Made by a program: the position numbers and the translations under genes
Shown: positions 1 to 8,601 of the stretch, one piece after another
Position numbering within the stretch: position 1 is the first letter of the stretch
How the letters are laid out: every line of letters begins with the position of its first letter
NCBI GenBank assembly: GCA_949290645.1
Contig: CASESG010000006.1
Span: forward strand, 1 to 64,000
Length of the DNA stretch: 64,000 nucleotides
From: an uncultured Bacillota bacterium
GTDB taxonomy: Bacteria; Bacillota_I; Bacilli_A; RFN20; CAG-288
Reading direction: 5' to 3'
Notes under the pieces: model-generated
Seen by the model: the letters and a program-made list of their open reading frames with translations, nothing else
Database searches by the model: none
What the model was told of the DNA's origin: nothing

Positions 1-131
1 TGGAAATTACTGTCCGTTTGCCTCAAAACCTCTGGAATGACGAATTCCTTCGTTGTTTTGGCTGGTCTTCCCGTTCAGTTTTCAAAGAGCGATCGTATCT
101 ACTCCTCTTCCGAGGTGCAGGGAAAAATATA

Positions 132-824
132 TCACGCACTCGATTGGTCGTCAACACCTTTTTGAAAATTTATCACATTTTGATTTTCCCTTCTGTAGGA
201 ATAATAGTTTTTCTTGCCGAAGATAATGCTATCAATGAAATAGACATGGCGTTTATGCAAGACTTCGGAAACGTTTCTTGTCACATTATCATCGGAAGCA
301 CTCGGCTTTTCTGAACCCGACGGGTGATTATGACAGAGAATAAAGCCAAACATATTCTCGGAAAACTGTGTTTCCCACAGATATTCCAGGGATACCGGCG
401 CATTGTCACAAGCTCCCAGGCCCAAGACATCTACGTGCAGAACAATGCCACTCTTGTCGACTTGGACTCCAAGGACACGCTCTGATTTCTCACCGAAAAA
501 GCAAGCGCGGTATATGTAATAGAAATCCTGAAGCGAAGTAATTTTATTAAAGCTCTTCAGCGGAAGGCGACGGATAATCTCGCCAATCGCCAAGATTCGA
601 TATATTTTCGCCTTGTTGATTCCAAAGGTCTTGATTTCTTCATAAGAGTGCGTCAAAAGAATGGGCAATTCTCCTTTCTCTCTCAGAAGACGAGAGGCCA
701 TTTCCAAGACATTCTCATGCACGGAACCAGTCTCAAGCAAGAGAGCCAGAAGCTCATACTCTTGGAGCGAGCCGATTCCGTACATGTCTGCCTTTTCCCG
801 TGGCATCAATATGCCATTCTTCAT
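132..824 (-). CDS. radC: RadC family JAB/MPN-domain protein
   Basis: A 230-residue RadC (UPF0758) protein. The N-terminus carries the family's short helical region with a PREK...YELLALLLETGS stretch. The C-terminal half is a JAMM-type metal-binding domain with the HNHPSG motif (His165, His167) and the downstream Asp178 that complete a zinc site. RadC was once linked to DNA repair; its biochemical role is still unsettled. A GTG at 830 would add two residues, but the ATG at 824 forms an ATGA overlap with the stop of the preceding small gene, so I choose 824 and infer translational coupling. It is the last gene of the tig-lon-engB-valS run. The 131 bases beyond it hold no gene I can support. Confidence 0.9.
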   Translation of the reverse strand: MKNGILMPREKADMYGIGSLQEYELLALLLETGSVHENVLEMASRLLREKGELPILLTHSYEEIKTFGINKAKIYRILAIGEIIRRLPLKSFNKITSLQDFYYIYRACFFGEKSERVLGVQVDKSGIVLHVDVLGLGACDNAPVSLEYLWETQFSENMFGFILCHNHPSGSEKPSASDDNVTRNVSEVLHKRHVYFIDSIIFGKKNYYSYRRENQNVINFQKGVDDQSSA

Positions 825-1003
825 TTCCACTGGAAAGTGAATCCTCCCGGGAACACCGCCTTGCCTTCGCCGCTGGTAAAAAACTTGAAAGCAATCACGG
901 CAATCAAGCCAATTGCAAGAAACGCCATCACGGTCGCAAGGGTAATCGCTTCACCACCCTTAACCTCCAAGCATTCCTGCTCCGTCAATCTTCGTCTTGC
1001 CAT
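821..1003 (-). CDS. small double-glycine-leader peptide with one hydrophobic segment
   Basis: A 60-residue peptide of unknown function. An in-frame ATG lies seven codons upstream, but an AGGAGG sits 8 bases before the ATG at 1003, which fixes the start. The N-terminus MARRR is followed by LTEQECLEVKGG, which fits the double-glycine leader pattern of class II bacteriocins and peptide pheromones (Leu -12, Glu -8, Val -4, Gly -2, Gly -1). Cleavage after GG would release about 43 residues: a hydrophobic stretch (about 19-42) and a short aromatic tail ending FTFQWK. No peptidase-containing ABC transporter or immunity gene is adjacent. The stop overlaps the radC start, and valS ends 47 bases upstream. 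It could be a bacteriocin-like or signalling peptide, or simply a small membrane protein whose GG is coincidental. Confidence 0.7.
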   Translation of the reverse strand: MARRRLTEQECLEVKGGEAITLATVMAFLAIGLIAVIAFKFFTSGEGKAVFPGGFTFQWK

Positions 1004-1050
1004 AGGAATATCCTCCTTCACCATTTATTGGAGGATATCGTAACCATTAT

Positions 1051-3624
1051 TTACTTCTGTTTTTCGTATTCCGCTAATTCAGCGAGATATTTGGCATATT
1101 TCTCTTTTTCAAGAGCGACCTTCTGCGGATTGGCCTTGGCCAAGAAGGCCGGGTTGTCAAGCATCCCGCGCGATCTCTTGATTTCAGCCTGAAGAGCAGC
1201 AATTCTCTTTTCAACGCGTTCCTTCGTCGCCGTGCTGTTCTCTTCTTGGATTCCCAAGGAGAACGAAGGAGTGACAATCGGATGCGTGATATCATCGACA
1301 GAAGTGATCACGTCCGCAAAGGCATAACGCTTCAAATAGGGAAGAACTTTTTCCAAAAGCTTTGGTTTCCCTTTATAAAGAAGGTTGACCTTAGAATTGG
1401 GGGCAAAACCATGCTTCGACTTGAAGTTTCGAATTTCACGGATGCTCAGATTGAGCGATTTTGCAAGTTCAATCGCCTTGTTATCCGTGGAGAGATTTGC
1501 CTCCGAGGGGAAGGATTCCTCATAGATAGAGACCTTGGAAGAGGGAAAATGGGAGTAGATTTCTTCGGAGATAAAGGGGCAGAACGGGAAAAGGGCAATC
1601 AGAATATCATTGAGAACAAAGGCAAGAACGTCTCTGGTCGTATCGGATTGACCGTTCTTGATGGCGACTTTCGCATATTCCAAATAGATGGAGCAGAACG
1701 AATCGTACACGAAAGAATAGATGTAATTCGCCGCCTGCCCAAGCTCGTATTTCTCCATGTTCGTGCGATACGCCGCAACGAACTTGTCGTGTTCAGACAA
1801 AATCCATTGATCCAGGAAGGATAGTTCGTCATTCTTCGGATGTTTCGGCCGATATCCGTCGTTCAAAAGACTCAGGACATACCGAGAGGCATTCCAAATC
1901 TTGTTCATGAAACCATGAGCATTTTCCAGTTTCGATTGCGCAAAAGTGATGTCCAACCCAGGAGTCGAACCCGTGGCAAGAGCATAGCGCAAGGAATCCG
2001 TTCCATATTCCTTGATGACTTCGAAAGGATCGATTCCGTTGCCGAGGGATTTGGACATCTTTCTTCCTTTTTCATCGCGAACCAGGCCATGGATAAATAC
2101 CTTCTTGAAAGGCATCGTCCCCGTGAAATGGACACCTTGGAAAGCCATGCGTTCCACCCAGAAGAAGATGATGTCATATGCCGTGACCATGACATCGAGA
2201 GGATAGAATCTTTGATAGAGAGGGTCTTTCGTATTCGGCCAGCCCAAGAACGCAAAGGGTGCCAGAGCCGAGGAAAACCACGTGTCCAAGACATCCGGAT
2301 CCTGCTCATAGGTTTCCGGGCTGAGCGGAACCTCGGAGCAGACGACTTCTCCCGTTTTCTTGTTCGTGTAAACCGGGATGCGATGTCCCCACCACAATTG
2401 CCGGGAGATGCACCAATCATCCGTGTTTTCGAGCCATTGCATGAAAATGTCTGAAAAACGGTTCGGGAAGAAAGTGGTCGCCGAAGAGGATTTCTGAATC
2501 TTCTCGACCTTGTCGGCAAGAGGTCGCATGCGAACAAACCACTGCTTGGAAAGCATCGGCTCGACGACGGCGCCGCTTCTTTCGGAATGCCCGACATCGT
2601 GCTGAATCTCTTCGATGCGAATCAAATTGCCGTCGCTTTTGATCTTCTCCACCAAAGCATCGCGGCACTCATACCGGTCCATACCGGCATAATCACCACA
2701 GTTTCCATTCATCGTCGCATCGTCGTTGAGAATCTTGACAAAGGAAAGGCCGTGCCTTTGCGCAATGCGGAAATCGTTGGGATCATGTGCCGGAGTGCAT
2801 TTCATCGCTCCTGTCCCGAATTCCTTGTCGACATAGCGGTCCGGAATCAAAGGAATGGGCTCTCCATTGGCTGGATTGATGACTTTCTTGCCTTCCAGGC
2901 CCAAATATCTCTCGTCTTCTGGATTGAAGCAGACAGCCTGGTCGCCAAACATCGTCTCAGGACGGGTCGTTGCAACCTCAAGATAGCGGGAATGGTCTTC
3001 AAGCCAATATTTGAAATAATAAAATTTGCCCGGATCATTGCGATAGATGACCTCGATGTCACTCAAAGCCGTCTTCAAAACCGGATCCCAGTTGATGATG
3101 CGCTCTCCGCGATAGATCAAACCATCGTCGTAAAGAGTCTTGAAGACATGAGCAACCGCCTTTTGCATACCCTCGTCCAAGGTGAATCGCTCCTTGGAAT
3201 AATCCATCGAAAGACCAAGGGCGCGCCATTGCTTGGAAATGTAATCGGCATGCTCTTCTTTCCACTTCCACGCTTCTTCAAGAAAAGCTTCCCGTCCCAT
3301 CTCGTACTTGTTCTTGCCTTCCGAGCGAAGCTTTTCTTCCACTTTGGCCTGGGTCGCAATGCCCGCATGATCCATGTCCGCCAGGAAAAGGACATCATAG
3401 CCACAAATCATCTTGTAGCGGGCCAAAATATCGATGATTGTCGTGTTTGTCGCATGTCCGATATGGAGAATGCCGGTGACATTCGGAGGAGGAACGATCA
3501 TGGAGAAAGTCGGTTTGTCCAGGTTTTCCGGCCTCATCGCCTCAAAATAGTGATGCGATTCCCAAAACTCTTCCTTTCCTTCCTCGCACAGGCGATGATC
3601 GTAATTCTTTTCCATGTCTTTCAT
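1051..3624 (-). CDS. valS: valine--tRNA ligase
   Basis: Class I aminoacyl-tRNA synthetase of 857 residues, close to the usual bacterial ValRS length of about 880. It charges tRNA-Val with valine in the cytoplasm. The nucleotide-binding signatures are HIGH at residues 54-57 and KMSKS near 522. A large CP1 editing insertion lies between them. The last 60 residues or so form the charged coiled-coil tail typical of ValRS. An AAAGGAG 9 bases before the ATG supports the start. It follows engB by 21 bases on the same strand, so it is probably in the tig-lon-engB operon. No T-box leader is visible upstream. Confidence 0.97.
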   Translation of the reverse strand: MKDMEKNYDHRLCEEGKEEFWESHHYFEAMRPENLDKPTFSMIVPPPNVTGILHIGHATNTTIIDILARYKMICGYDVLFLADMDHAGIATQAKVEEKLRSEGKNKYEMGREAFLEEAWKWKEEHADYISKQWRALGLSMDYSKERFTLDEGMQKAVAHVFKTLYDDGLIYRGERIINWDPVLKTALSDIEVIYRNDPGKFYYFKYWLEDHSRYLEVATTRPETMFGDQAVCFNPEDERYLGLEGKKVINPANGEPIPLIPDRYVDKEFGTGAMKCTPAHDPNDFRIAQRHGLSFVKILNDDATMNGNCGDYAGMDRYECRDALVEKIKSDGNLIRIEEIQHDVGHSERSGAVVEPMLSKQWFVRMRPLADKVEKIQKSSSATTFFPNRFSDIFMQWLENTDDWCISRQLWWGHRIPVYTNKKTGEVVCSEVPLSPETYEQDPDVLDTWFSSALAPFAFLGWPNTKDPLYQRFYPLDVMVTAYDIIFFWVERMAFQGVHFTGTMPFKKVFIHGLVRDEKGRKMSKSLGNGIDPFEVIKEYGTDSLRYALATGSTPGLDITFAQSKLENAHGFMNKIWNASRYVLSLLNDGYRPKHPKNDELSFLDQWILSEHDKFVAAYRTNMEKYELGQAANYIYSFVYDSFCSIYLEYAKVAIKNGQSDTTRDVLAFVLNDILIALFPFCPFISEEIYSHFPSSKVSIYEESFPSEANLSTDNKAIELAKSLNLSIREIRNFKSKHGFAPNSKVNLLYKGKPKLLEKVLPYLKRYAFADVITSVDDITHPIVTPSFSLGIQEENSTATKERVEKRIAALQAEIKRSRGMLDNPAFLAKANPQKVALEKEKYAKYLAELAEYEKQK

Positions 3625-3645
3625 CGATCGTTCTCCTTTGAAAAA

Positions 3646-4215
3646 CTAATTTTCAAGCGTCTTACGAATGTCTTCTCGCAGGATTTCGATGGCTTCGTCG
3701 CTGACAACATCCGACTCGAATAGCTCACCGCCAACCTCGCCTTTGCAGATGATCATCTGCCGATGCTCCGACATCTTGAGCTTGTCAGTCTTGGTGAACA
3801 CGATGGAGAAAGGAGTCCGGTGATGGAGCAAATCGTCGGCGAATTGACGGTCAGCCGGAAGAAGGCAGCGTCGAGAATCAACGAGGATGTAGACCTTCTT
3901 GAGAGACGGGTTGCCAAAAAGGAAATGCTTCATCAGAGGTTCGAAGTGCTTCGAATCAAAAGAAGCGAAGCCATAGCCCGGAGCATCGCAGAGATAAAAG
4001 GTATCATCGACGAGAACATAGTTCACCGCACGCGTCAAGCCGGGTGTCTTGCCCGTCCGCATCAGCGTCTTGTTGCGGCAAAGACGATTGATCAACGTGC
4101 TTTTCCCCACGTTGGAACGCCCGATCAGAGCGATGGTCGGGCGATCCTTCAGCAGGTCTTTGCCGTAATAAGCACTTTTGACAAACTCAGCCTTCTGGAA
4201 CAGAATTTGACTCAT
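3646..4215 (-). CDS. engB: ribosome biogenesis GTPase YsxC/EngB
   Basis: A 189-residue TRAFAC GTPase of the EngB (YihA/YsxC) family, which assists late assembly of the large ribosomal subunit. Motifs: G1 loop GRSNVGKS, the switch region around TPGLTRAVNY, G3 DAPGYG (many homologues have DLPGYG or DTPGYG) and G4 TKTDK. Length and motif spacing are normal. The start lies one base after the lon stop. Lon followed by ysxC is conserved in Bacillus, which supports both calls. Confidence 0.95.
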   Translation of the reverse strand: MSQILFQKAEFVKSAYYGKDLLKDRPTIALIGRSNVGKSTLINRLCRNKTLMRTGKTPGLTRAVNYVLVDDTFYLCDAPGYGFASFDSKHFEPLMKHFLFGNPSLKKVYILVDSRRCLLPADRQFADDLLHHRTPFSIVFTKTDKLKMSEHRQMIICKGEVGGELFESDVVSDEAIEILREDIRKTLEN

Positions 4216-4216
4216 T

Positions 4217-6628
4217 TCAATTTGCCTTCGTTTTCTTCGAAGCTTTCTTCGGTGAGGTGCGTTCGTGAATCTGCTTCTTTAAAGAGGCGATATCATCCAA
4301 GAAGACTTTCGGGAACAATTCCTGAATCTGCGAGACTTCAACGATGTTCAGGGAATCCGCAATCTCCTTGGGAAGTTCCTTGGCATCTTTGTGATTTTCC
4401 TTGGGGATGAAGACGGTCTTGAGATGCTCACGGCAGGCGGCATTGCACTTTTCGCGGAGACCGCCAATCGGCATCACATTGCCACGCAAATCTATCTCGC
4501 CCGTCATGGCAACATCGTTGCGGATACGGAGGTTGCAGATGGCCGAGAGGATGCAAAGAGCCGTCGCGACACCCGCAGAAGGGCCATCTTTCGGTGTAGC
4601 ACCTTCAGGGAAGTGAACATGTATGTCGTTGTTGGCGAAGAATTCCGGATGGATTCCGATGGAATCCCCGATGGAACGGATGAAGGACAATGCTGTCTCA
4701 CACGCCTCTTTCATGACATCGCCGAGGTTTCCAGTCAAGATCAGCTGTCCCTTGCCCGGGAAGGTGTTGGCTTCAATCTTAAGAACCTCGCCTCCCGCTT
4801 CCGTATAGGCCAAGCCATTAATGATGCCGACCTGGGATTCGGAAAGTTCTTTATCATGGGTGAAAATCTCGGCGCCAAGATACTTTTTGACCCTTTCGAC
4901 ATCGATGACGACATGCTCGTTGTGCTTTTCGTCATTCAGGTACTCGACCGCAAATTTTCGATCGATTGTCGAGATACGACGGCGGAATTCACGGACACCC
5001 GCTTCCCGGGTGTAATACTCGATGATGTAATCCAAGGCATCGTCCGTCCACGTCATCTGGCCAGGCTTGATACCGTTTTCTTTTTCTTCATCCGGAATGA
5101 GATATTCCTTAGCAATGTTGATCTTCTCGAACTTGGTATAGGTATTGAGCTCGATCATCTCCAGACGATCGAAAAGCGGAGCGGGAATCTTGGAGACATC
5201 ATTTGCGGTGCAGATGAACAGGACATGAGAAAGATCGAAGGGTTCATCGAGATAGTTGTCCATGAAGGTCTTGTTCTGCTCCGGGTCGAGGACTTCCAAC
5301 AGAGCCGAAGCGGGATCGCCATGGAAGCCACCCGTCGTAACTTTGTCGATTTCATCGAGAAGGAAGACCGGGTTGTTCACCTGAGCTTTCTTGATTTGGG
5401 AGATAATCTTTCCCGGCATGGCACCGACATAGGTCTTGCGGTGTCCGCGGATTTCGGCCTCATCCGAAATGCCACCCAAAGCCATCTTCACGAAATGGCG
5501 ACCCAATGCTTCCGCAATCGAAATAGCAAGAGAAGTTTTTCCGACACCAGGGGCACCATAAAAGCAGAGGATCGGAGCCTTCAAGGAGCGAGTCAGCTGC
5601 TTGACGGCCAGATACTCGAGAATGCGGTCCTTTTGTTTCGTCAAGCCATAGTGATTCTTGTCCAAGATGTGCTTGACCTGGACAAGGTTGTCATTGTCAA
5701 CCGTCTGACGATACCAGGGCAAAGAGACCAAGGTGTCCAGATATGCAGTGATGACCGTCGCCTCCTGGGAAGCCGCGGGCATCGTCTTCAAACGATTGTA
5801 TTCAGCCTCGACACGCTTGCGAATGTTCTCGGGATAATCGTCCGGACGATTTTTGATCGCATTGATGTATCTTTCTTCCGAATCCGTGCCGTCAAACTCC
5901 TTCAACTGATCCTTGACGATCTTCATCTTCTCGCGCAGAATATATTCCCTTTGATTGCGGTCGACCGCACGAGAGAGCTGCTCCTGCAATTCATAATTGA
6001 TGCTGGCATCCGCACTGGAATTGAGCATGTCCTTCGACAGCGTCTTAATCTGTCCCAGAGGATTGGGATCCTCCAGGATTTCTTGACAGACTCGATCGGG
6101 AGAATCCAAGAAGGCCGCAATGTGGTAGGGGATATATTCTGGAATCGATGCCTGTTTGCTGAAATCAGGGCAATCCGGGAAAAGCGGAAAACGAGTCCGG
6201 AATCTGTTGTAAAGATTGATGAAATCGGCTGTCGCCGCATAAATCTGCGCCGAGTCGATTCCGCTGATGCTCACGTTGCTATGTGTAGCGTAGACAATCT
6301 TCTTATCCTCGTCACGAACGAAATCGGACAAAGTCGCCCGTTTCTTTCCAAAGACCTGGACAAGGATACGGTCTGGAAGCTCTTTCAAGGAGACGATTCG
6401 GCAGATTGTGCCGACCGTCTCAACACCCGGAAGAACCATGTTGTCAAAGTCGTTATAGACGTGATCCTGATGCGCATAAGAAATGATCAATTCATCGCCA
6501 ATCTTCAATGAGCGAAATAAACGAACATCATATTCATTGGTTGCGAGAATATCCATCATGAGATCAGGTAAAGCGACGAAATTGCTATTGGGCATTACCG
6601 GTAACTTCAATGACATTTCCATTTCCAT
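4217..6628 (-). CDS. lon: ATP-dependent protease Lon
   Basis: An 803-residue soluble LonA protease degrading misfolded and regulatory proteins. It has the N-terminal LAN substrate-recognition domain (about 1-200), a helical linker, an AAA+ module with Walker A GAPGVGKTS, and a C-terminal peptidase domain. The catalytic dyad is present: Ser684 in the GPSAG motif and Lys727 in GLREK. The C-terminus has an extra Lys-rich tail. An AGGAGG 8 bases upstream supports the ATG at 6628. It lies 57 bases after tig and 1 base before engB. Bacillus has clpX and a second lon copy between tig and lonA; both are absent here. No CIRCE operator is seen. Confidence 0.97.
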   Translation of the reverse strand: MEMEMSLKLPVMPNSNFVALPDLMMDILATNEYDVRLFRSLKIGDELIISYAHQDHVYNDFDNMVLPGVETVGTICRIVSLKELPDRILVQVFGKKRATLSDFVRDEDKKIVYATHSNVSISGIDSAQIYAATADFINLYNRFRTRFPLFPDCPDFSKQASIPEYIPYHIAAFLDSPDRVCQEILEDPNPLGQIKTLSKDMLNSSADASINYELQEQLSRAVDRNQREYILREKMKIVKDQLKEFDGTDSEERYINAIKNRPDDYPENIRKRVEAEYNRLKTMPAASQEATVITAYLDTLVSLPWYRQTVDNDNLVQVKHILDKNHYGLTKQKDRILEYLAVKQLTRSLKAPILCFYGAPGVGKTSLAISIAEALGRHFVKMALGGISDEAEIRGHRKTYVGAMPGKIISQIKKAQVNNPVFLLDEIDKVTTGGFHGDPASALLEVLDPEQNKTFMDNYLDEPFDLSHVLFICTANDVSKIPAPLFDRLEMIELNTYTKFEKINIAKEYLIPDEEKENGIKPGQMTWTDDALDYIIEYYTREAGVREFRRRISTIDRKFAVEYLNDEKHNEHVVIDVERVKKYLGAEIFTHDKELSESQVGIINGLAYTEAGGEVLKIEANTFPGKGQLILTGNLGDVMKEACETALSFIRSIGDSIGIHPEFFANNDIHVHFPEGATPKDGPSAGVATALCILSAICNLRIRNDVAMTGEIDLRGNVMPIGGLREKCNAACREHLKTVFIPKENHKDAKELPKEIADSLNIVEVSQIQELFPKVFLDDIASLKKQIHERTSPKKASKKTKAN

Positions 6629-6685
6629 ACAAAAACCTCCTATTGAATTTCAGCACACAAGAAGGGTTTGTTCAAAACGAACGAT

Positions 6686-8146
6686 TTATTTCGTCTCAGT
6701 TTCAGACTTTTCCTCAACAGGCTTCGCTTCTCCCCCTTCATTCGAAGGAGCCTCACTCTCCGAACTCTTCTTGCTCTTTTCCTCTTTCTCCTTGTCCTCG
6801 ACCTTGAAGCCGTTCAATTCGAGAACGCGAGTTTGCACACGCTCATTGAGAATCGAAAGGAAGACTTGGTTCAAATAATTGTTGACCTGATTCTGAATCT
6901 GCTGATCCGAAAGCTTCTGCGAGCGGAGATAAGAAGTCAAACCGTTCATGAAGCTGTTGACTGGGGAACCAAGGCGCTTTTCAAGGTCGGCCTGCGTCGG
7001 GGAAGGAATCTTTTCGGCCGTCGCAATCGCATCATAGGTCAGGGAAGTCTTGATTTCGGAAAGGACGCCATCATGAAGGGCCTTCTCATAATCTTCTTCT
7101 TTCTGACCGACAAGCTTCAGATATTCCTCGAGCGTCAAGCCTTGCTCGGAAACGCGCTTAACATCGGAAGCCTTCCGAGAGGCGGCAAGCTCATTCACAT
7201 AGTTGTCGGCAATGACAAATTCGGAAGAATCGCGAATCTGGCCAAGGAAAGTGTTGACAAGGGAAGAAAGGAATCTCTTGTGATTCTCTTCCTTCAGGTT
7301 CGAACGAACCTTCTCCGTGAGATCGGCAAGATCTTTGCTGGCGAATTTTCCGGCAAGAGTCGTTGCGAATTCATCGTTGACCTCAGGAACCTGACTCACC
7401 TTGACGGTATTTAGAGTCACCTTGAAAAGAACCGGCTTGGACGTCAAAGGCTCCGGATAGTTGTCCGGCATGATGAGGCTGATATCGAACTTCTCGCCCG
7501 CCTTATGACCAATGACCTGTTCCTCGAAGCCAGGAACAAAGTGCTTGGAGCCAAGGACAAGATCGAACGACTTCGCCGATCCGCCCTCGAATTCCTTGCC
7601 ATCCATGAGTCCGACGAAATCGATATTCGCCGTATCTCCCATCTTCGCCGCCTCTTCCGTCGGGACAAGCTCAGCGTTGTCCTTGGCGAGATGCTGGATG
7701 AAGGCGTTGATATCATCCTCCGTCACATCCTTCTCCGTGATATCCGTCTTCAAGCCGTGATATTCACCAAGCTTGCTGCAAATCGGACGCAGAGTATAGG
7801 AAATCGTGAACTCCGCTTCCGTCGTCGTGAACTTGTCGATTGAGACAGAGGGACGGAAGGAGGCGAGAATCTTCGAATCCTTGATATAGGAGGAGAATTC
7901 ATCGTCTTTCATGAAAGCCGCATCGACACGTTGCAACAGATCATCGATTGTCGCCTGAGCGATGTCATTCGAGCGCAGGCGAAGTCTCGCCGTCTCAACA
8001 GGGGCCTTGCCCTTGCGGAAACCCGGCACCGTGACGTTTTCGCAAAGTTTGCGAACGCCCTTCTCGGTCGCCTTTCCGACTTCTTCGGCGCCAAAGCTGA
8101 CCTTGGCAATCAGATGTCCGTTTTCGTTCTTGAATGTGCGTTCCAT
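6686..8146 (-). CDS. tig: trigger factor
   Basis: Ribosome-associated chaperone and peptidyl-prolyl isomerase of 486 residues, longer than the usual 430 or so. The N-terminal ribosome-binding signature VPGFRKGKAP is present near residues 40-49. An FKBP-like PPIase domain follows (about 160-250), then the helical C-terminal chaperone arms. The last 35 residues or so are a Glu/Lys/Ser-rich tail that accounts for much of the extra length. An AAGGAG precedes the ATG, and a strong promoter lies at 8188-8216. It is the first gene of the run down to radC. Confidence 0.96.
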   Translation of the reverse strand: MERTFKNENGHLIAKVSFGAEEVGKATEKGVRKLCENVTVPGFRKGKAPVETARLRLRSNDIAQATIDDLLQRVDAAFMKDDEFSSYIKDSKILASFRPSVSIDKFTTTEAEFTISYTLRPICSKLGEYHGLKTDITEKDVTEDDINAFIQHLAKDNAELVPTEEAAKMGDTANIDFVGLMDGKEFEGGSAKSFDLVLGSKHFVPGFEEQVIGHKAGEKFDISLIMPDNYPEPLTSKPVLFKVTLNTVKVSQVPEVNDEFATTLAGKFASKDLADLTEKVRSNLKEENHKRFLSSLVNTFLGQIRDSSEFVIADNYVNELAASRKASDVKRVSEQGLTLEEYLKLVGQKEEDYEKALHDGVLSEIKTSLTYDAIATAEKIPSPTQADLEKRLGSPVNSFMNGLTSYLRSQKLSDQQIQNQVNNYLNQVFLSILNERVQTRVLELNGFKVEDKEKEEKSKKSSESEAPSNEGGEAKPVEEKSETETK

Positions 8147-8187
8147 GGAGGTACTCCTTAAATGGTCAAAATTGATACAGCCTAACT

Positions 8188-8216
8188 ATTATAGTTTTGC
8201 CCATTGGCCTTTTCAA
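8188..8216 (-). promoter_or_regulatory. sigma-A-type promoter for tig
   Basis: On the minus strand, TTGAAA (8211-8216), a 17-base spacer and TATAAT (8188-8193). It matches the consensus at 11 of 12 positions. It sits immediately before the tig leader and overlaps the end of the upstream small gene, so the tig operon can be transcribed independently of the glg genes. Confidence 0.8.
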
Positions 8217-8217
8217 G

Positions 8218-8598
8218 CTACTTAATATGGGCGCCGATGATTGAGAAAACAGCCCTCAAGGAGTGGAACAAGGAAGGGAAATCTTTGCCCTCGCTTGCGG
8301 CAAAACGAGTGAAGTCGCCCAGAGCGAGCTGGAGGTAGAAGGCATCCGCCATCGGCTCCGAGAGAGGGCTAGGGGGTTCTTCCAAAGTCATGGAGGGAGC
8401 GAAGTGGGACATCAGTCTGGCGTAGGCATCCAGCAGCTCGTCAAACGCTTTGTTGAAATCCTCCTCGCTCTCCATGTTCATCAGGATGGAAAGATGGCCA
8501 AGAGCGCGGTAGACATCCAGGCATTCTTGGTCGAAAGTGAAAGGCTGTTTTTTGGAATCTTCACGTATTCTTCGAATTCTTTCTGTCAAGTCAATCAT
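8218..8598 (-). CDS. small helical protein of unknown function, glg operon
   Basis: A 126-residue protein I do not recognise. It looks mostly helical, with no membrane segment, signal peptide or Cys motif. A Pro-rich break (EEPPSPLSEP) near residues 73-82 separates two helical parts. Its ATG follows the glgP stop by three bases, and it is the last gene of glgB-glgP, so co-transcription with glycogen metabolism is likely. Context is the only hint at function. Confidence 0.7.
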   Translation of the reverse strand: MIDLTERIRRIREDSKKQPFTFDQECLDVYRALGHLSILMNMESEEDFNKAFDELLDAYARLMSHFAPSMTLEEPPSPLSEPMADAFYLQLALGDFTRFAASEGKDFPSLFHSLRAVFSIIGAHIK

Positions 8599-8601
8599 AG
8601 A

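Noticed and set aside
18-314. A 98-codon frame on the plus strand at the window edge
   Set aside because: Mostly antisense to radC, with no ribosome binding site or recognisable sequence.
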